NCBI RefSeq assembly: GCF_023499255.1
Contig: NZ_CP092183.1
Location: forward strand, 813,501 to 877,500
Source of the DNA: Couchioplanes caeruleus
GTDB lineage: Bacteria > Actinomycetota > Actinomycetes > Mycobacteriales > Micromonosporaceae
DNA length: 64,000 nt
Reading direction: 5' to 3'
The position numbers and the translations under genes are program-made. Below are positions 1 through 8,665 of the stretch, in pieces. The notes beneath the pieces are model-generated. The model made no database searches. It worked only from the letters and a program-made list of their open reading frames with translations, and was not told where the DNA came from. Numbering within the stretch: the stretch's first letter is position 1; every line of letters starts with the position of its first letter.

Positions 1-615
1 CTCCACGAACGCGGAGCCCTCGTGCTCGGCCGCCGCGCGCAGCACCGACTGCAGGTGCTTGCGGTCGGAGTCGATCGTGCGGGCGACGAACGTCGCCTCC
101 GCGCCCAGTGCCAGCGACAGCGGGTTGAACGGCGCGTCGTTGGACCCCACCGGCGTCGACTTGGTGATCTTGCCGAGCTCGGAGGTGGGCGAGTACTGGC
201 CCTTGGTCAGCCCGTAGATCCGGTTGTTGAAGAGCAGGATCTTCAGGTTGACGTTGCGGCGCAGCGCGTGGATCAGGTGGTTGCCGCCGATCGACAGCGC
301 GTCGCCGTCACCGGTCACGACCCACACCGACAGGTCGGGGCGGGACGCGGACAGGCCGGTCGCGATCGCCGGCGCGCGGCCGTGGATCGAGTGCATGCCG
401 TACGTGTTCATGTAGTACGGGAAGCGCGAGGAGCACCCGATGCCGGAGACGAAGACGATGTTCTCCCGCGGGATGCCGAGCTCCGGCATGAAGCCCTGCA
501 CGGCGGCCAGGATCGCGTAGTCACCGCAGCCCGGGCACCAGCGCACCTCCTGGTCGGACTTGAAGTCCTTCGCGGTGAGCTTGACGGGGGTGAGCGGAAT
601 CGTCGGGCTAGCCAT
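1..615 (-). CDS. korB: 2-oxoacid:ferredoxin oxidoreductase, beta subunit (partial)
   Basis: This is the thiamine-diphosphate-binding subunit that, with KorA, oxidatively decarboxylates a 2-oxoacid (most likely 2-oxoglutarate) to the acyl-CoA and reduces ferredoxin. The visible N-terminal 205 residues include WCPGCGDY (cofactor-side cysteines, about residues 26-33), GIGCSSR and the ThDP/Mg motif GDGDALSIGGNH. The start ATG at 615 overlaps the last codons of korA by 8 nt, which implies translational coupling. The 3' end runs off the window edge. The family is secure; the exact 2-oxoacid is inferred from the pairing with KorA. Confidence 0.93.
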   Translation of the reverse strand, partial: MASPTIPLTPVKLTAKDFKSDQEVRWCPGCGDYAILAAVQGFMPELGIPRENIVFVSGIGCSSRFPYYMNTYGMHSIHGRAPAIATGLSASRPDLSVWVVTGDGDALSIGGNHLIHALRRNVNLKILLFNNRIYGLTKGQYSPTSELGKITKSTPVGSNDAPFNPLSLALGAEATFVARTIDSDRKHLQSVLRAAAEHEGSAFVE

Positions 616-2461
616 TCTTGACCACGTCCTCGAGCATGTTCTCCAGCGTCGCGGCCGTGAACGGCAGGCCGCTGACCTGGTTGAAGGGGACCGCGTCGAC
701 CAGGAACCTCGCCCGGACCACGTGAGCCAGCTGGCCCAGGTTCATCTCCGGGATCACGACCTTGTCGTACGCCTTGAGCACCTCACCGAGGTTCGCCGGC
801 AGCGGTGCCAGGTGCCGCAGGTGCGCCTGGGCGACCGGCAGGCCACGCTGGCGCAGGGCCCGGCAGGCGGCGCCGATGGGCCCGTACGTCGAGCCCCAGC
901 CCAGCACCAGCACGCGGGCGTTCTCGTCCGGGTCCTCGACCTCGACGTCGGGGACGGGGATGTTCTCGATCCGCGCCGCGCGGGTGCGGACCATGAAGTC
1001 GTGGTTGGCCGGGTCGTAGGAGATGTCACCGGTCTTGTCGGCCTTCTCCAGGCCGCCGATGCGGTGCTCCAGGCCCGGCGTGCCGGGGACGGCCCACGGC
1101 CGGGCCATGGTCTCCGGATCCCTCAGGTACGGCAGGAAGCGCCCGTCCTCGGTGTTCGGCTCGGTGGCGAACGACACCTGCAGGTCCGGCAGCTCGGAAA
1201 CCTCGGGCAGCAGCCACGGCTCGGAGCCGTTGGCCACGTAGTTGTCGGAGAGCAGGATGACCGGCGTGCGGTAGGTCAGCGCGATCCGCGCCGCCTCGAT
1301 GGCCGCGTGGAAGCAGTCCGACGGAGACTTCGGCGCGATCACCGCGAGCGGGGCCTCGCCGTGGCGGCCGTACAGCGCCATGTTGAGGTCGGCCTGCTCG
1401 GTCTTGGTCGGCATGCCCGTCGACGGGCCGGCACGCTGCACGTCGACGATGACCAGCGGCAGCTCCAGCGCGATGGCCAGCGAGATCGTCTCGCCCTTGA
1501 GCGCCACGCCGGGGCCCGAGGTCGTGGTGACGCCGAGCGCGCCGCCGTACGAGGCGCCGAGCGCCGCACCGACCGCGGCGATCTCGTCCTCGGCCTGCAT
1601 GGTGGTGATGCCGAACTTCTTGTGCTTGCTCAGCTCGTGCAGGATGTCCGACGCCGGGGTGATCGGGTACGCGCCCAGGAACACCGGCAGCTTGGCGCGC
1701 ACACCGGCCGCCACCAGGCCCAGCGCGAGCGCCGCGTTCCCGGTGATGTTGCGGTACGTCCCCGGCAGCATCTTGGCCGGCTTGACCTCGTAGCGCACCG
1801 AGAAGGACTCGGTGGTCTCGCCGTAGTTCCAGCCCGCCTGGAAGGCCGTCTTGTTCGCGGCGACCAGCTCGGGGCGCTTGGCGAACTTGCGCTCGAGGAA
1901 CCGCAGCGTCGACGCGTACGGCCGCGAATACATCCAGCTGAGCAGGCCGAGCGCGAACATGTTCTTGGCCCGCTCGGCGTCCTTCTTCGACAGGCCGGAG
2001 TCGGCCAGCGCGGCCACGGTCATCGAGGTCAGCGCCACCGGGTGCACCGACCACTCGCCCAGTGAGCCGTCCTCGAGCGGGCTCACCGCGTACCCCACCT
2101 TGGCGAGGTTGCGCTTGGTGAACTCGTCGGTGTTCACGATGATGTCCGCGCCGGCCGGCAGGTCGGCGAGGTTGGCCTTCAACGCCGCCGGGTTCATCGC
2201 GACCAGCACGTTCGGCGCGTCGCCGGGCGTGAGGATGTCGTAGTCGGCGAAGTGCACCTGGAAGCTCGACACACCCGGCAGGGTGCCCGCTGGTGCGCGG
2301 ATCTCCGCCGGGAAGTTGGGTAGCGTCGAGATGTCGTTGCCGAGCTGAGCGGTCTCCGACGTGAACCGGTCACCGGTGAGCTGCATACCGTCACCGGAGT
2401 CCCCGGCGAACCGGATGACCACGCGATCCAGCTGCTCGACACGCTTCGCGGGAGCGGCCAC
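608..2461 (-). CDS. korA: 2-oxoacid:ferredoxin oxidoreductase, alpha subunit with fused gamma domain
   Basis: 617 aa. The N-terminal gamma domain carries FAGDSGDGMQLTG (about residues 18-30). The alpha domain begins near residue 240 with GAYPITPASDIL, followed by AEDEIAAVGAALGASYGGA and TSGPG, as in actinobacterial KorA. With KorB it forms a cytosolic CoA-acylating, ferredoxin-reducing enzyme that can replace or bypass the 2-oxoglutarate dehydrogenase step. The start is GTG at 2461, chosen because an AGGAGG site lies 7 nt upstream (2469-2474). It is divergent from nuoA. In Streptomyces the kor genes also neighbour a second nuo cluster, so the pairing with nuoA is not random. Confidence 0.95.
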   Translation of the reverse strand: MAAPAKRVEQLDRVVIRFAGDSGDGMQLTGDRFTSETAQLGNDISTLPNFPAEIRAPAGTLPGVSSFQVHFADYDILTPGDAPNVLVAMNPAALKANLADLPAGADIIVNTDEFTKRNLAKVGYAVSPLEDGSLGEWSVHPVALTSMTVAALADSGLSKKDAERAKNMFALGLLSWMYSRPYASTLRFLERKFAKRPELVAANKTAFQAGWNYGETTESFSVRYEVKPAKMLPGTYRNITGNAALALGLVAAGVRAKLPVFLGAYPITPASDILHELSKHKKFGITTMQAEDEIAAVGAALGASYGGALGVTTTSGPGVALKGETISLAIALELPLVIVDVQRAGPSTGMPTKTEQADLNMALYGRHGEAPLAVIAPKSPSDCFHAAIEAARIALTYRTPVILLSDNYVANGSEPWLLPEVSELPDLQVSFATEPNTEDGRFLPYLRDPETMARPWAVPGTPGLEHRIGGLEKADKTGDISYDPANHDFMVRTRAARIENIPVPDVEVEDPDENARVLVLGWGSTYGPIGAACRALRQRGLPVAQAHLRHLAPLPANLGEVLKAYDKVVIPEMNLGQLAHVVRARFLVDAVPFNQVSGLPFTAATLENMLEDVVKNG

Positions 2462-2638
2462 GTTCCAACCTCCTGAGGGCGCCGGCCTGCGCGGGTACGC
2501 ACGTCGATGAGCCGGCCCGCATTCGTTACTTCCAGCCTACGTCGCCGCCCCTTACCAGTGGTTGCCACAGGCTGTCCGATCGAACACAGTAGCCAGGTGA
2601 GCCTTTCCTCAGCCAATCGAGTCCACCTGGTGATTCGC

Positions 2639-2644
2639 TAGAGT
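2639..2644 (+). promoter_or_regulatory. -10 box (TAGAGT) for leaderless nuoA
   Basis: TAGAGT ends 6 nt before the GTG of nuoA and there is no Shine-Dalgarno site. Transcription starting about 7 nt after a TAnnnT box would begin at the start codon. No convincing -35 is visible. Confidence 0.55.
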
Positions 2645-2650
2645 GCGGGC

Positions 2651-3028
2651 GTGGACGGGTATCTGGGTACGTACGCGACGCTGGGCCTGGTGCTGGCCGC
2701 CGGTGTGCTCGTCTTCGTCGGCGCGTTCGGGGCGAACCGGCTGCTCAGGCCCGCTCACCCGGCCGAGCCCGCGGGCAAGCGCATCGCGTACGAGAGCGGC
2801 ATCGACCCCGTCGGGGGCGACTGGGCGCAGGCGCAGATCCGTTACTACGTCTACGCGTACCTCTATGTGCTCTTCGCCGTCGAGGCGGTCTTCCTCTTCC
2901 CGTGGGCCGTCGTCTTCGACCGCCCCGGCTTCGGCGGGGTCACCGTCGCGGAGATGGGCATCTTCGTCGCGGTGCTCGCGCTCGGCATCCTGTACGCCTG
3001 GCGCAAGAAGATCCTCACCTGGACGTGA
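2651..3028 (+). CDS. nuoA: NADH-quinone oxidoreductase subunit A (orphan copy)
   Basis: 125 aa with three predicted membrane segments (about residues 5-28, 64-90, 95-115) and the NuoA signature YESG.DP.G between the first two helices. NuoA is a small membrane-arm subunit of respiratory complex I near the quinone site. No nuoB or any other nuo gene follows: the next gene encodes a DivIVA-domain protein. This is therefore a single subunit outside an operon, next to korAB. It is probably leaderless (TAGAGT 6 nt upstream). It may assemble with a complex encoded elsewhere or be a remnant of a second nuo cluster. Confidence 0.9.
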   Translation: MDGYLGTYATLGLVLAAGVLVFVGAFGANRLLRPAHPAEPAGKRIAYESGIDPVGGDWAQAQIRYYVYAYLYVLFAVEAVFLFPWAVVFDRPGFGGVTVAEMGIFVAVLALGILYAWRKKILTWT

Positions 3029-3085
3029 CCCCCTCGGGGGGTGGCGGGCTCGCCACGCCGCACGGCTCGTGCCACGATCGTGCCC

Positions 3086-3697
3086 ATGGGTCAGCTTCTC
3101 CTCTTCGTCGTCGTGGCGCTCGTGGTCGCGGCGATCGTCTTCGGCGTGACCGTCATGGTGAGCGGCGGGGATCCCGGCCTCGCGCCGGTCGAGCCCGACG
3201 GCAAGGCGCTGCCGCTGCCCAGCGACCGGCCGCTGGCGGAGGAGGACGTGTTCCGGACCCGCTTCGACACGGTGTTCCGCGGCTACCGGATGGCCCAGGT
3301 CGACCAGGCGATGCAGCGGGCGGCGTACGACATCGGCTACAAGACCGAGCTGATCAGCGTGCTGGAGGCCGAGGTCGCGGCGCTGCGTGAGGGCCGGACG
3401 GCGGACGCCGACGTGCTGCGCCGGGCCCGGGAGGCCGCGGTGGCGCCGCCGGCCGCGGTGCCGGCCTCCTCCGGCCCGGCGCCCGACATCCTCTCTTCGG
3501 ACCCGGCCGACGAGGCTCCGCGCGACGAGGCTCCGGCCGGCGAGGCTCCGGCCGATGGGGCTTCGGCTGGTGGGGCTTCGGCTGGTGGGGCTCCGGCCGG
3601 CGGTGCTTCGGCCGGCGGTGCTCCGGCCGATTCGGCGAAGGAGCCGGCGAAGGTCTCCGAGGCGGGCGCCGAGGAGAAGGCGGCGGAGCGCCGATGA
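3086..3697 (+). CDS. Membrane-anchored DivIVA-domain protein
   Basis: 203 aa. One N-terminal membrane helix (about residues 3-25) is followed by a single DivIVA motif (RFDTVFRGYRMAQVDQAM, about 53-70) with a short coiled coil. From about residue 145 there is an Ala/Gly/Pro-rich tail built on a 5-residue repeat (15-bp DNA period, for example GASAG, GAPAG). DivIVA motifs target curved or polar membrane and cell-growth machinery; the precise job here is unknown. The ATG at 3086 is chosen because the conserved hydrophobic start follows it directly. It overlaps the next gene by ATGA. Confidence 0.75.
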   Translation: MGQLLLFVVVALVVAAIVFGVTVMVSGGDPGLAPVEPDGKALPLPSDRPLAEEDVFRTRFDTVFRGYRMAQVDQAMQRAAYDIGYKTELISVLEAEVAALREGRTADADVLRRAREAAVAPPAAVPASSGPAPDILSSDPADEAPRDEAPAGEAPADGASAGGASAGGAPAGGASAGGAPADSAKEPAKVSEAGAEEKAAERR

Positions 3698-4188
3698 GCG
3701 AGACCGAGCAGGTCGGTGGGCTCGGCGACGCCGCACGGCCGGGAACCGGTGAGGTCACCGCCACCGTCATCGTCAACGCCCCGGCTCCCCGGGTCTTCGC
3801 CGCCTTCCTGAACTGGGAGAAGCAGAGCGAGTGGATCCCGTTCACCAAGGTGCGCGTGGTGGAGGGCGACGGCGGCGAGGGCAGCCTGATCGAGGCGATC
3901 ACGGCCGTCGGCCCGGCCGCGCTCCGCGACGAGTTCCGCGTGGTCCGCATCGACGCGCCGTACGAGCTGCGGGTCGTGCACTGCGGCAACGTGCTGCGCG
4001 GCCCGGGCTCGATGCGCTGCACGGCCATGGGCGGCGACCGTACGCAGGTGGTCATGCACGAGTGGTTCCACCTCCCCGGTCCCGTGGGCAAGCTGGCGTG
4101 GCCGGTGCTGTGGCCGGGCTCCAAGCTCGGCTTCAAGGGCGCGCTGAAGAAGTTCGGGCGGCTGGTCGAGGAGGGCAAGCTGCCCTGA
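3694..4188 (+). CDS. SRPBCC (START-like) family protein
   Basis: 164 aa. The START/Bet v1-like fold is suggested by TATVIVNAPAPRVFAAFLNWEKQSEWIPF near the N-terminus (read as separate blocks, about residues 23-50), central strands around YELRVVHCG, and a C-terminal amphipathic helix (LGFKGALKKFGRLVEEG). Such proteins bind hydrophobic ligands in a cavity; in actinobacteria many are unassigned. It starts within the stop of the DivIVA gene (ATGA overlap), so the two are co-translated. The ligand is unknown. Confidence 0.75.
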   Translation: MSETEQVGGLGDAARPGTGEVTATVIVNAPAPRVFAAFLNWEKQSEWIPFTKVRVVEGDGGEGSLIEAITAVGPAALRDEFRVVRIDAPYELRVVHCGNVLRGPGSMRCTAMGGDRTQVVMHEWFHLPGPVGKLAWPVLWPGSKLGFKGALKKFGRLVEEGKLP

Positions 4189-4211
4189 CCGATTTTGTCG
4201 GTGGGTGCTCC

Positions 4212-4217
4212 TAGGGT
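4212..4217 (+). promoter_or_regulatory. -10 box (TAGGGT) for leaderless tag
   Basis: TAGGGT lies 7 nt before the ATG at 4225 and no ribosome-binding site is present, the same geometry as at several other starts in this window. Confidence 0.5.
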
Positions 4218-4224
4218 GTCGCCC

Positions 4225-4863
4225 ATGACGGATGACATCTCGCCGTTGGGCGCTCCCACCATCGGCCTCGCCCCGGCGGACGCCCTGGCCCGGGGCCTGG
4301 TGATCGGCGAGGACGGGCGGGCCCGGTGCTTCTGGGGCGGCAGCACGCCCGACTACGTGGCATACCACGACACCGAGTGGGGCCGGCCGCTGCACGGCGA
4401 CGACGCCCTCTTCGAGCGCATGTGTCTCGAGGCGTTCCAGTCGGGCCTCTCCTGGATCACCATCCTGCGCAAACGGCCCGCGTTCCGGCAGGCGTTCGCG
4501 GGCTTCTCGATCGAGGCGGTGGCGGCCTTCGACGCCGAGGACGCCGACCGGCTCATGGCCGATCCGGGCATCGTCCGCAACCGGATGAAGGTCGACGCGG
4601 CGCTGCACAACGCCCGGGTCGCCGCGGACCTGCCCACCGGCCTCTCCGAGCTGCTCTGGTCGTACGCCCCGGCTCCCCGGCCCCGTCCCGCGACCAGGCA
4701 GGACGTGCCGGCCACCACGCCCGAGTCCGCGGCGATGGCCAAGGACCTGAAGAAGCGCGGGTTCAAGTTCGTCGGCCCGACCACGGCGTACGCGCTCATG
4801 CAGGCGACCGGCATGGTGGACGACCATCTCGCGGGCTGCCACGTCGCGCCCGCCGGGACGTGA
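4225..4863 (+). CDS. tag: DNA-3-methyladenine glycosylase I
   Basis: 212 aa. It removes 3-methyladenine from alkylated DNA in base-excision repair. Family hallmarks are visible: RCFWGGSTPDYVAYHDTEWG near the N-terminus, LEAFQSGLSWITIL.KR, then FKFVGPTT.YA.MQA.GMVDDH close to the C-terminus. Cys in RCFW and the His pairs in the AYHDTEWG and VDDHLAGCH blocks fit the zinc snap of Tag enzymes. The ATG at 4225 is preferred over further upstream codons because of the TAGGGT box. It appears to be a single-gene transcript. Confidence 0.93.
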   Translation: MTDDISPLGAPTIGLAPADALARGLVIGEDGRARCFWGGSTPDYVAYHDTEWGRPLHGDDALFERMCLEAFQSGLSWITILRKRPAFRQAFAGFSIEAVAAFDAEDADRLMADPGIVRNRMKVDAALHNARVAADLPTGLSELLWSYAPAPRPRPATRQDVPATTPESAAMAKDLKKRGFKFVGPTTAYALMQATGMVDDHLAGCHVAPAGT

Positions 4864-4941
4864 CGCCGGCCGGGTGACACGGGCGCCGGCCCGGCGGGGT
4901 CGCCGTCATGGCGCGCGGGGGCCGCGTGATGTCATAGGCGC

Positions 4942-5499
4942 ATGGCTCAATGGGCGGTGACCATTCCTGCGGACCGGTGGGCGACCGAGCGGTTGTTCCA
5001 CCACGACACCCTGACGGTGGCCGGCACGGCCGGCGTCGCACCCGCGGCCGGTGACGAGGTGCTGCTGGTGACCGAGGGGGAAGCCCCGCACGTGGTGGCC
5101 CTCGGCGTGGTGGCGGAGCAGGAGTCGCGGCGGCGGGGAGCGCACGGGGTGCCCGAGGTCGAGGTGGCCTACACCCGGCGGTCGTTCGACGCGCCCGTCG
5201 CGGCTGATGAGCTCGCGCTCGACGCGCCGATCACGGCCGTGGACGCCGAGGTGTTCCGCCGGCTCGCCGCCGGGCTGGGTGGCGACCGGGACAAGCAGAC
5301 CTGGCTGGTCAGCCTGGACCTGCCGATCGAGGCGGCCACCCCGGCCGAGGCCGTACGCCAGTTCTGGTCGTACGTGGTGGAGCTGGGGCCGGCCGAGCTG
5401 CCCACGTTCGTCTCGCCGTCCGGCGACGAGCTGGCGATGCAGGCGTTCGTGCTCGGCGAGGAGGCCAACCAGGACCCGGAAGAGGACGAGGACGACTGA
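4942..5499 (+). CDS. Conserved hypothetical protein, possible PUA/EVE-like fold
   Basis: 185 aa. I do not recognise the family. The N-terminal half (MAQWAVTIPADRW..., then GDEVLLVTEGEAPHVVALGVV) resembles the small-barrel layout of PUA/EVE-like domains, which is only a suggestion. The C-terminus is strongly acidic (EEANQDPEEDEDD). It has no membrane segment or signal peptide. It stands alone, convergent with a secreted protease and separated from it by a strong hairpin terminator. Confidence 0.6.
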   Translation: MAQWAVTIPADRWATERLFHHDTLTVAGTAGVAPAAGDEVLLVTEGEAPHVVALGVVAEQESRRRGAHGVPEVEVAYTRRSFDAPVAADELALDAPITAVDAEVFRRLAAGLGGDRDKQTWLVSLDLPIEAATPAEAVRQFWSYVVELGPAELPTFVSPSGDELAMQAFVLGEEANQDPEEDEDD

Positions 5500-5522
5500 G
5501 GCGTCCCGGCGACCACGACAAA

Positions 5523-5552
5523 CGGGCCCCGGAGCGACCGCTCCGAGGCCCG
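5523..5552. terminator. Bidirectional hairpin terminator
   Basis: A 13-bp stem (5523-5535 with 5540-5552, one mismatch) around a 4-nt loop lies in the 71 bp between two convergent genes, so it can serve both. Confidence 0.75.
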
Positions 5553-5570
5553 CTGTCATATCTGACGAGG

Positions 5571-6452
<882 letters not shown>

Positions 6453-6534
6453 TCACGGTTGCGCCAGAGCCTACGCATCCACGGATGTGTATGTCGCTAT
6501 CCCGAAAGGCTCATATCGCGGGGCGGGGTGCGGG

Positions 6535-7323
6535 TCAGCGCCCCTCGAAGACCGGCTTCTGCTTGGCGACGAAGGACGTCACGGCGTTCCGGTGGTCGCC
6601 GGTGGCCCCGCAGATCGCCTGGGCCTGCGCCTCCGCCGCCAGCGCGTCCGACAGGGTCCCCGCCGTACCGATGGAGAGCTCGCGCTTGATCGCCGCGTAC
6701 GCGACCGTCGGGCCGGCGGCGAGCCGGGCGGCGAACTCCTGAGCCGTCGGCAGCACCTGCTCGTCGTCGTCGAGCAGCTGGGTGAGCAGGCCGTAGTCGT
6801 AGCACTGCTGGGCGCGGACCGGCTCGGCGAGCAGGAGCAGCTCGAGGGCGCGGGCGCGGCCGACGATGTGCGGCAGCGACCAGGACACGCCCGAGTCGCC
6901 GGCGAGGCCGACGTTGGCGAAGGCCATGAGGAACGTCGTCTTCGGGCCGCCGATGCGGAAGTCGGCGAGCAGCGCGAGCGAGGCGCCGGCGCCCGCCGCG
7001 GTGCCCCGTACGGCCGCGACCACCGGCTTCGGCAGGCTCGCGAGCCGCTGCGCGATGGGGTTGTAATGGGCCCGTACGGTGTCCAGCTCGGTCGAGCCGC
7101 GCTCGAGGATGCCCGCGTGCTCGCGCAGGTCCTGACCGACGCAGAACGCCTTGCCCGCCCCGGCCAGCACGACCGCCCGCACCGAGCGGTCCACCTCGAT
7201 CTCGGCGAGCGTGTCCCGCAGCGCCTCCTTGAGGTCGACATCGAGGGAGTTCATGGCGTCGGGGCGGTTCAGGGTCAGGGTGACGACCGCGTCGGTGCGG
7301 TCGACGAGCAGCGAGTCAGTCAT
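6535..7323 (-). CDS. Enoyl-CoA hydratase/isomerase family protein (PaaG-like)
   Basis: 262 aa crotonase-fold enzyme. The CoA/oxyanion-hole elements are AFCVGQDLREH (about residues 60-70) and RGTAAGAGASLALLADF (about 104-121). GLAGDSGVSW (about 138-147) carries an Asp at the catalytic position used by isomerases such as PaaG rather than the Glu pair of classical hydratases. It overlaps the upstream paaX-type regulator by ATGA, so the two form an operon. This suggests a role in aromatic or unsaturated acyl-CoA breakdown. No other paa genes are present, so the substrate is open. Confidence 0.85.
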   Translation of the reverse strand: MTDSLLVDRTDAVVTLTLNRPDAMNSLDVDLKEALRDTLAEIEVDRSVRAVVLAGAGKAFCVGQDLREHAGILERGSTELDTVRAHYNPIAQRLASLPKPVVAAVRGTAAGAGASLALLADFRIGGPKTTFLMAFANVGLAGDSGVSWSLPHIVGRARALELLLLAEPVRAQQCYDYGLLTQLLDDDEQVLPTAQEFAARLAAGPTVAYAAIKRELSIGTAGTLSDALAAEAQAQAICGATGDHRNAVTSFVAKQKPVFEGR

Positions 7324-8132
7324 GTGTCTGAGAATCCCACACGGCCGTTACGGGACGCTGAAGCGAGGCAGCGCTCGACGAAGCGGTCGGCCGCCGGGCG
7401 CAGGCGGGCTGCGTGCTTGTCGAAGAACGAGGCGGCGCTGACCCCCGGCCAGCGGGGCGGCAGCAGCGACGCCGGCAGCTGCGGGTCGCGGAAGAGGAAC
7501 GAGCGCCACGCGTGCACGAGCTGGAAGCGGGCCGCGTACGCCTCCTCGTCGGAGCTGCGCGCGGTGATCGCGGTGACGGCGGGGCGCTGGGCGGCCACGA
7601 ACTCCTCGTACGCCTTGCCGATCTCCTCGAGGTTCCACGCCCGTCCCACCAGGTGGGCGGCACCGGGGGAACCCGCGGCGTGCCCGGCGCTGAACCGCTC
7701 GTACGTGACCCCGGTCCCGGTGAGCACCGCGTCGACCTCCTCGGCCGCCCGCGGCGCGACCCAGGCACGGTCGTCGAGCATCCCGTACCCGAGGAAGGCG
7801 AGCCGCTGGGCCTCGCGGCGCGGGAGCGGCGCGCCGAGCAGCACCAGATCGAAACGGCCGTCCCAGCCGGACCGTCCGGTCCGGTAGATCCGCGCGGAAG
7901 CTTCGTCGAGCCTCCGCGCTGCCTTGGGGGTGAGCAGATAACCTGGCCCGGACCCGAGTCGCAGCGGATGCAGCCAGCCTTGCCGCACCATGCGGGAGAC
8001 GGCGGTGCGCACGGCGGGGGCGGCGATGCCGAGCGGAGCGAGCAGTTTGACGAGGGCCGCGACCGGCGCCCGGCCGCCTCTGGGGCGCAGGTAGTCGCCG
8101 TAGAGGTCGAAGAGTGCCGACCGCGCCTGCAT
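7320..8132 (-). CDS. PaaX-family transcriptional regulator
   Basis: 270 aa from the ATG at 8132. The N-terminal winged helix (SALFDLYGDYLRPRGG, then LLAPLGIAAPAVRTAVSRMV) is followed by the PaaX dimerisation region (WDGRFDLVLLGAPLPRREAQRLAFLGYG) and the C-terminal domain. PaaX proteins repress phenylacetyl-CoA-type catabolic genes and are released by an acyl-CoA. An upstream GTG (8180) would lie inside a 9-bp inverted repeat that looks like its own operator, which favours the ATG. It is co-transcribed with the following enoyl-CoA hydratase/isomerase gene, its probable target. Confidence 0.85.
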   Translation of the reverse strand: MQARSALFDLYGDYLRPRGGRAPVAALVKLLAPLGIAAPAVRTAVSRMVRQGWLHPLRLGSGPGYLLTPKAARRLDEASARIYRTGRSGWDGRFDLVLLGAPLPRREAQRLAFLGYGMLDDRAWVAPRAAEEVDAVLTGTGVTYERFSAGHAAGSPGAAHLVGRAWNLEEIGKAYEEFVAAQRPAVTAITARSSDEEAYAARFQLVHAWRSFLFRDPQLPASLLPPRWPGVSAASFFDKHAARLRPAADRFVERCLASASRNGRVGFSDT

Positions 8133-8142
8133 GACCGCACAT

Positions 8143-8181
8143 TGTGACAGCCCGAAAGACGATATGCTAGACGCTGTCACA
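8143..8181. promoter_or_regulatory. Probable operator of the paaX-type operon
   Basis: A perfect inverted repeat TGTGACAGC (8143-8151) / GCTGTCACA (8173-8181) with 30-bp centre spacing (about three helical turns) lies 11-49 bp upstream of the regulator start. The position and symmetry fit autoregulation by the PaaX protein. Confidence 0.6.
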
Positions 8182-8421
8182 TCAGCCCGGGCTGGGTTTG
8201 GGTTCGCCGGTGTTCATCAGGGAAAATGTTTGATCGGCACGGTGGGCCCCGTCGCGTGACCTTGTGACGAGGCCCGCAACGCTGCGGTCTCGGGTCGGTC
8301 CAGCGGGCGCGATCCCGGCGGTCGGCAACGAGTACGGCGCACTGTGGGGCTGAGCACAGGGCGTGATGAAGTGGCTGTGGGGCAACCCACCGTCCCTGAT
8401 GTAGGTCTGAGGGGAGACAAG
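8182..8421 (+). other. Leader region of the DUF3117 gene with a hairpin
   Basis: 240 bp without a convincing gene. It holds a 10-bp stem with one mismatch (8244-8253 with 8266-8275). No start or ribosome-binding site is seen until the AGGGGAG site for the DUF3117 peptide. The function of the hairpin is unknown. Confidence 0.3.
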
Positions 8422-8589
8422 ATGGCGGCGATGAAGCCGCGGACGGGCGATGGTCCGCTGGAGGTCACCAAGGAAGGGCGCGGCATCGTCATGCGCGTCC
8501 CGCTGGAAGGTGGTGGCCGTCTCGTCGTTGAGATGACTCCGGACGAGGCCAACGCGCTGGGTGACGCGTTGAAGGCGATCGCCGGCTGA
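8422..8589 (+). CDS. DUF3117 domain-containing small protein
   Basis: 55 aa. Almost the whole protein is the DUF3117 family: MAAMKPRTGDGPLEVTKEGR, then GIVMRVPLEGGGRLVVEMT and PDEANALGDALK. It is a very strongly conserved actinobacterial small protein of unknown function, predicted to be a compact mixed fold without membrane segments. The ATG at 8422 is set by GGGGAG at 8411-8416 and by the conserved N-terminus. It is followed by a strong hairpin terminator, so it is monocistronic. Confidence 0.92.
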   Translation: MAAMKPRTGDGPLEVTKEGRGIVMRVPLEGGGRLVVEMTPDEANALGDALKAIAG

Positions 8590-8600
8590 CGTTTCACGTG

Positions 8601-8633
8601 GCCCGCCGGTACGGTACCGCCGTACCGGCGGGC
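8601..8633 (+). terminator. Intrinsic terminator after the DUF3117 gene
   Basis: A perfect 14-bp stem (8601-8614 with 8620-8633) with a 5-nt loop is followed by TTT. It ends 33 nt before the aminopeptidase start. Confidence 0.75.
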
Positions 8634-8665
8634 TTTCCATGTCTTCGCGGAAGGGTCATCCTCCA

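Noticed and set aside
560..2065. Long plus-strand open frame opposite korA
   Set aside because: Mirror frame of a well-conserved gene, no domain and no SD. The same applies to the other long antisense frames over strong genes.
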